From Amoebidium appalachense (Eukaryota; Ichthyosporea): a DNA stretch of 64,000 nt. The notes below the pieces were generated by a model. That model ran no database searches and had not been told where the DNA came from. It worked only from the letters and a program-made list of their open reading frames with translations. The stretch covers positions 6,510,001 through 6,574,000 of the forward strand of contig CAVNZM010000009.1 of the NCBI GenBank assembly GCA_963693365.1. Reading direction: 5' to 3'. Every line of letters begins with the position of its first letter. Position 1 is the first letter of the stretch. Below are positions 63,469 through 64,000 of this stretch, in pieces. The position numbers and the translations under genes were made by a program.

Positions 63469-63640
63469 TGGGGGGGGGGGGGGGGGGGGGGGGGGTCCAC
63501 CCTACTTTCGAATTCGGTATCCCTTTTGGGGGGGGGGGGGGGGGGGGGGGTCGGGGGGGGGGGGGTCCACCCTACTTTCGGTAACCCCTTTCGGGGGGGG
63601 GGGGGGGGGGGGGGGGGGGGTCCGCCCTACTTTCGGTAAC
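63469..63640. repeat. G-run minisatellite, three units
   Basis: Three units each consist of a long poly-G run, then CC(A/G)CCCTACTTTCG and GGTA(A/T)CCC. Because the G runs vary in length, each unit differs in size. Confidence 0.9.
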
Positions 63641-64000
63641 CCCATGCTACCATGGCAGGGGTCAACATTGTAAACATGCTTGTATATGCATGTAAGTGTA
63701 TTAGCACAATTGGTCTGCCGGCAAGAACAATACAGTGCCCGGTCCAAGCACTACATATGAAAATTCGTTTTTTATTTGAATTTTACCACTTGATTCGTCA
63801 ATTCACTTCGTTTCATCTAAGTTGCGCGTGAATCCCTAGTGAACAACACCTTTAAAATAAAGTTAAAAACCACACGCTCACTGCGCCAAATCGAAAAAAA
63901 ACTCACACGATGAAATCTAGATAGGAATACTCACGTGCACAGCATACGCTACAACGTTAGTGCTAGGTTGCCCGGACACAGTCCTGAGAGCAATCACCAA

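Larger units (their letters stand above)
61197..64000. other. 3' flank of the receptor kinase gene and repeats
   Basis: After the stop come a poly-T and poly-G block (61436-61537), AT-rich unique sequence, small poly-C blocks and a G-rich minisatellite (63469-63640). Short frames near 62170-62440 and 62450-62764 have no motifs. No gene is supported to the window end. Confidence 0.55.

Overview
The window is eukaryotic nuclear DNA. Coding exons are bounded by GT...AG introns, three genes have a TATATAAA-type TATA box behind a cluster of CCAAT boxes, and more than half of the bases are simple sequence (poly-C/poly-G, CA/GT, CT/GA and TGCG tracts). A transmembrane kinase with the metazoan-type tyrosine-kinase loop HRDIAARN, next to SWI5, RSAD1 and TMEM254 homologues, suggests a unicellular relative of animals (for example an ichthyosporean with bloated introns). 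That placement is inference; no rRNA or organelle marker is present.

Layout. 115-3412 (+): the 3' half of an RSAD1/HemW-like radical-SAM heme chaperone gene. 7117-8583 (+): an intronless ATP-grasp ligase of carnosine-synthase type. 13371-13739 (-): a TMEM254-like membrane protein, divergent from 14686-16188 (+), an intronless sugar transporter. 21945-23039 (+): a membrane-anchored phospholipase A2 with one short intron. 26163-27165 (-): an unrecognised gene with GGNST repeats. 27830-28148 (-): an exon with a degenerate RING and a TRAF-type zinc finger. 30749-36145 (+): a four-exon gene fusing a JAB/JAMM isopeptidase, an E2/RWD-like segment and an E1/ThiF adenylation domain. 38128-40542 (-): a four-exon SWI5 recombination factor. 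41999-42072 (-): a possible first exon. 44381-61196 (+): a 13-exon receptor tyrosine kinase with a signal peptide, a Pmp-type beta-helix ectodomain, a Cys-rich region, one membrane span and a kinase domain. From 61197 to the end I see only the presumed 3' flank and repeats.

The exon models were built by hand. Splice phases agree at every junction except inside two G runs (34362-34367 and 52582-52589). At each, one missing G breaks the frame; with it both genes become exact multiples of three (781 and 1679 residues). Indels in G runs of the assembly are the simplest explanation.

The most interesting items are: the JAB/E2-like/E1 fusion, which places in one eukaryotic polypeptide the activities that bacterial ubiquitin-like defence operons encode together; repeated copies of exon 3' ends with their donor sites inside the following introns (53794-54485, 54828-55260, and probably 188-470); and the receptor kinase with a bacterial-style Pmp ectodomain.
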